Shown: piece by piece, positions 63,011 to 64,000 of the stretch
Layout: the number at the start of each line of letters is the position of its first letter
Numbering within the stretch: position 1 is the stretch's first letter
NCBI GenBank assembly: GCA_022605955.1
Contig: JAKCOZ010000021.1
Span: forward strand, 16,790,161-16,854,160
Length of the DNA stretch: 64,000 bases
Reading direction: 5' to 3'
From: Rallus limicola
Lineage: Eukaryota > Chordata > Aves > Gruiformes > Rallidae
Translations under genes and position numbers: made by a program
The notes under the pieces: generated by a model
Seen by the model: only the letters and a program-made list of their open reading frames with translations
Databases searched by the model: none
What the model was told of the DNA's origin: nothing

Positions 63011-64000
63011 GGTAAGACTCTGGCTCTTTTTCTTGATGCCTGTGTGCACAGAGACATGGGCATTCCTGTGTGTCCATGCAAGTATTTGGGAGCATGTACA
63101 CAGGGACCGTGCATCGCCTGCACGCAGCCCTGGCTAGCAAGTGCATGTGTGGCTTGGTGCTGCTCCCCAGGTCTGCACAATGCACTGCCTTATCTCCCGC
63201 CTCGCCTGCTGTCATCCATTGTCTCTCTCTGCTGCTTGCTTTGCCTCAGTTACTTATACATTTGCTCCATGCTTCATTAATCCTGATAAACGGGTGGATT
63301 AGAGCTACACAGGGCTGGGGGGGGACTGGGCTGGGAGAAGAAGCTCCAGGGATGCTGCCACCATGGAGGTTCCTGCTTCCGCTGGCCAGTGCTGGCACCC
63401 ACTGTGCTGCTCATCCACCACCATCTGTGCCCAATGTTACTGCTGGGTCCCTGCTGCAGCAGGGTCTTCCTGCCTACCTGTGGCTGTGGAGAGAGGAGAG
63501 CAGGCAGCCCCAGAGTGAGTGTGGGACAGGCACCATCCTTCCTGTGAAGCCTACAGCAGCCCTCTGAAGCAGAGAATTCCCATGCAGAGCTGCTTCATCC
63601 CAGAGCACTGGGACCACAGCCATGGGAGCCAGGATGGGCGTGCAGGTGACAAAAAGTTACCCAAGAATGGCCAAACCAGCCAGGGTTTTTTTCCTTGTGT
63701 TACCAGAGGCCACTGTGCCCCATACAAACCCCAGGGCACACTAGGGCAGTATGAGGGGCTGACATGGACTGCATGAGCAGTTAGCTGCTCCTTCCTTGTG
63801 AGAAGGGTCCCAAGGGTGCAGCTGGCCTGAGGCTCCAGGGACAGGAGGGCCTGTGCCAGTGCCCTGGGTGTCCAAGCCACAGGGTCTCATCAGGGCTGTT
63901 GGGGCCATTGATGCTGTGATACAAGGGAAGCTGTGAGACCATGCTACAGCCCATGAGCAGCACAAGGAGGCTTAACTCCCCCAATGAGTCCTGCTGCTCC

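Larger units (their letters stand above)
36013..64000. other. 28-kb gene-poor interval downstream of CD40
   Basis: No coding exon could be supported on either strand. GC-rich spacer, full of incidental open frames, alternates with AT-rich blocks of 80-380 bp carrying TAATT/ATTA cores, listed below. In human the next gene is CDH22 on the opposite strand. Its long, distinctive last exon (cadherin cytoplasmic domain) was looked for in the minus-strand translations and not found. Stretches between the listed elements hold nothing I recognise. Confidence 0.6.

Noticed and set aside
36013..64000. CDH22 coding exons on the minus strand
   Set aside because: Expected from human gene order, but no cadherin repeat or cytoplasmic catenin-binding motif appears in any minus-strand frame.

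Overview
The window looks like a piece of vertebrate nuclear genome, most likely avian. The genes are intron-split. Introns in the first gene are very short (about 80-730 bp). GC-rich and AT-rich stretches alternate, and the only interspersed repeats I recognise are three short CR1 LINE remnants. The gene order SLC12A5 - NCOA5 - CD40 matches human 20q13.12 and, as I recall, chicken chromosome 20. I cannot name the species.

Layout. (1) 1-8,670, + strand: the last 11 coding exons and long 3'UTR of SLC12A5, the neuronal K-Cl cotransporter KCC2. This is only the cytosolic C-terminal half; the gene starts before the window. (2) 9,600-29,300, - strand: a complete NCOA5 gene, tail to tail with SLC12A5, starting in a CpG island at about 28.7-29.7 kb. 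Two upstream coding exons give it an N-terminal RNA-recognition motif (RRM). The human NCOA5 protein, as I remember it, starts about 100 residues later and lacks this RRM. One NCOA5 intron also holds a 111-nt unannotated exon candidate with good splice sites and an in-frame stop. (3) 30,850-36,010, + strand: a complete nine-exon CD40 gene of 274 residues, head to head with NCOA5. It has a kB-type palindrome upstream and 19 perfect GGGGCT repeats just inside intron 1. (4) 36,010-64,000: a 28-kb stretch with no coding exon I can support. GC-rich spacer alternates with some twenty AT-rich blocks full of homeodomain-type TAATT/ATTA cores. There are two CpG islands, two CR1 remnants with coding traces and one CR1 3' tail, and a 16-bp minisatellite. 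In human the next gene is the brain cadherin CDH22; none of its exons was found here, so this is probably the CD40-CDH22 intergenic interval and may carry regulatory DNA.

The three genes are neighbours by ancestry and do not share a pathway. KCC2 sets neuronal chloride, NCOA5 is a nuclear coregulator with an R/D-rich domain, and CD40 is a TNF-receptor-family costimulator. Exon limits were read by hand from splice consensus, reading-frame phase and remembered family sequences. No alignment or database search was run.
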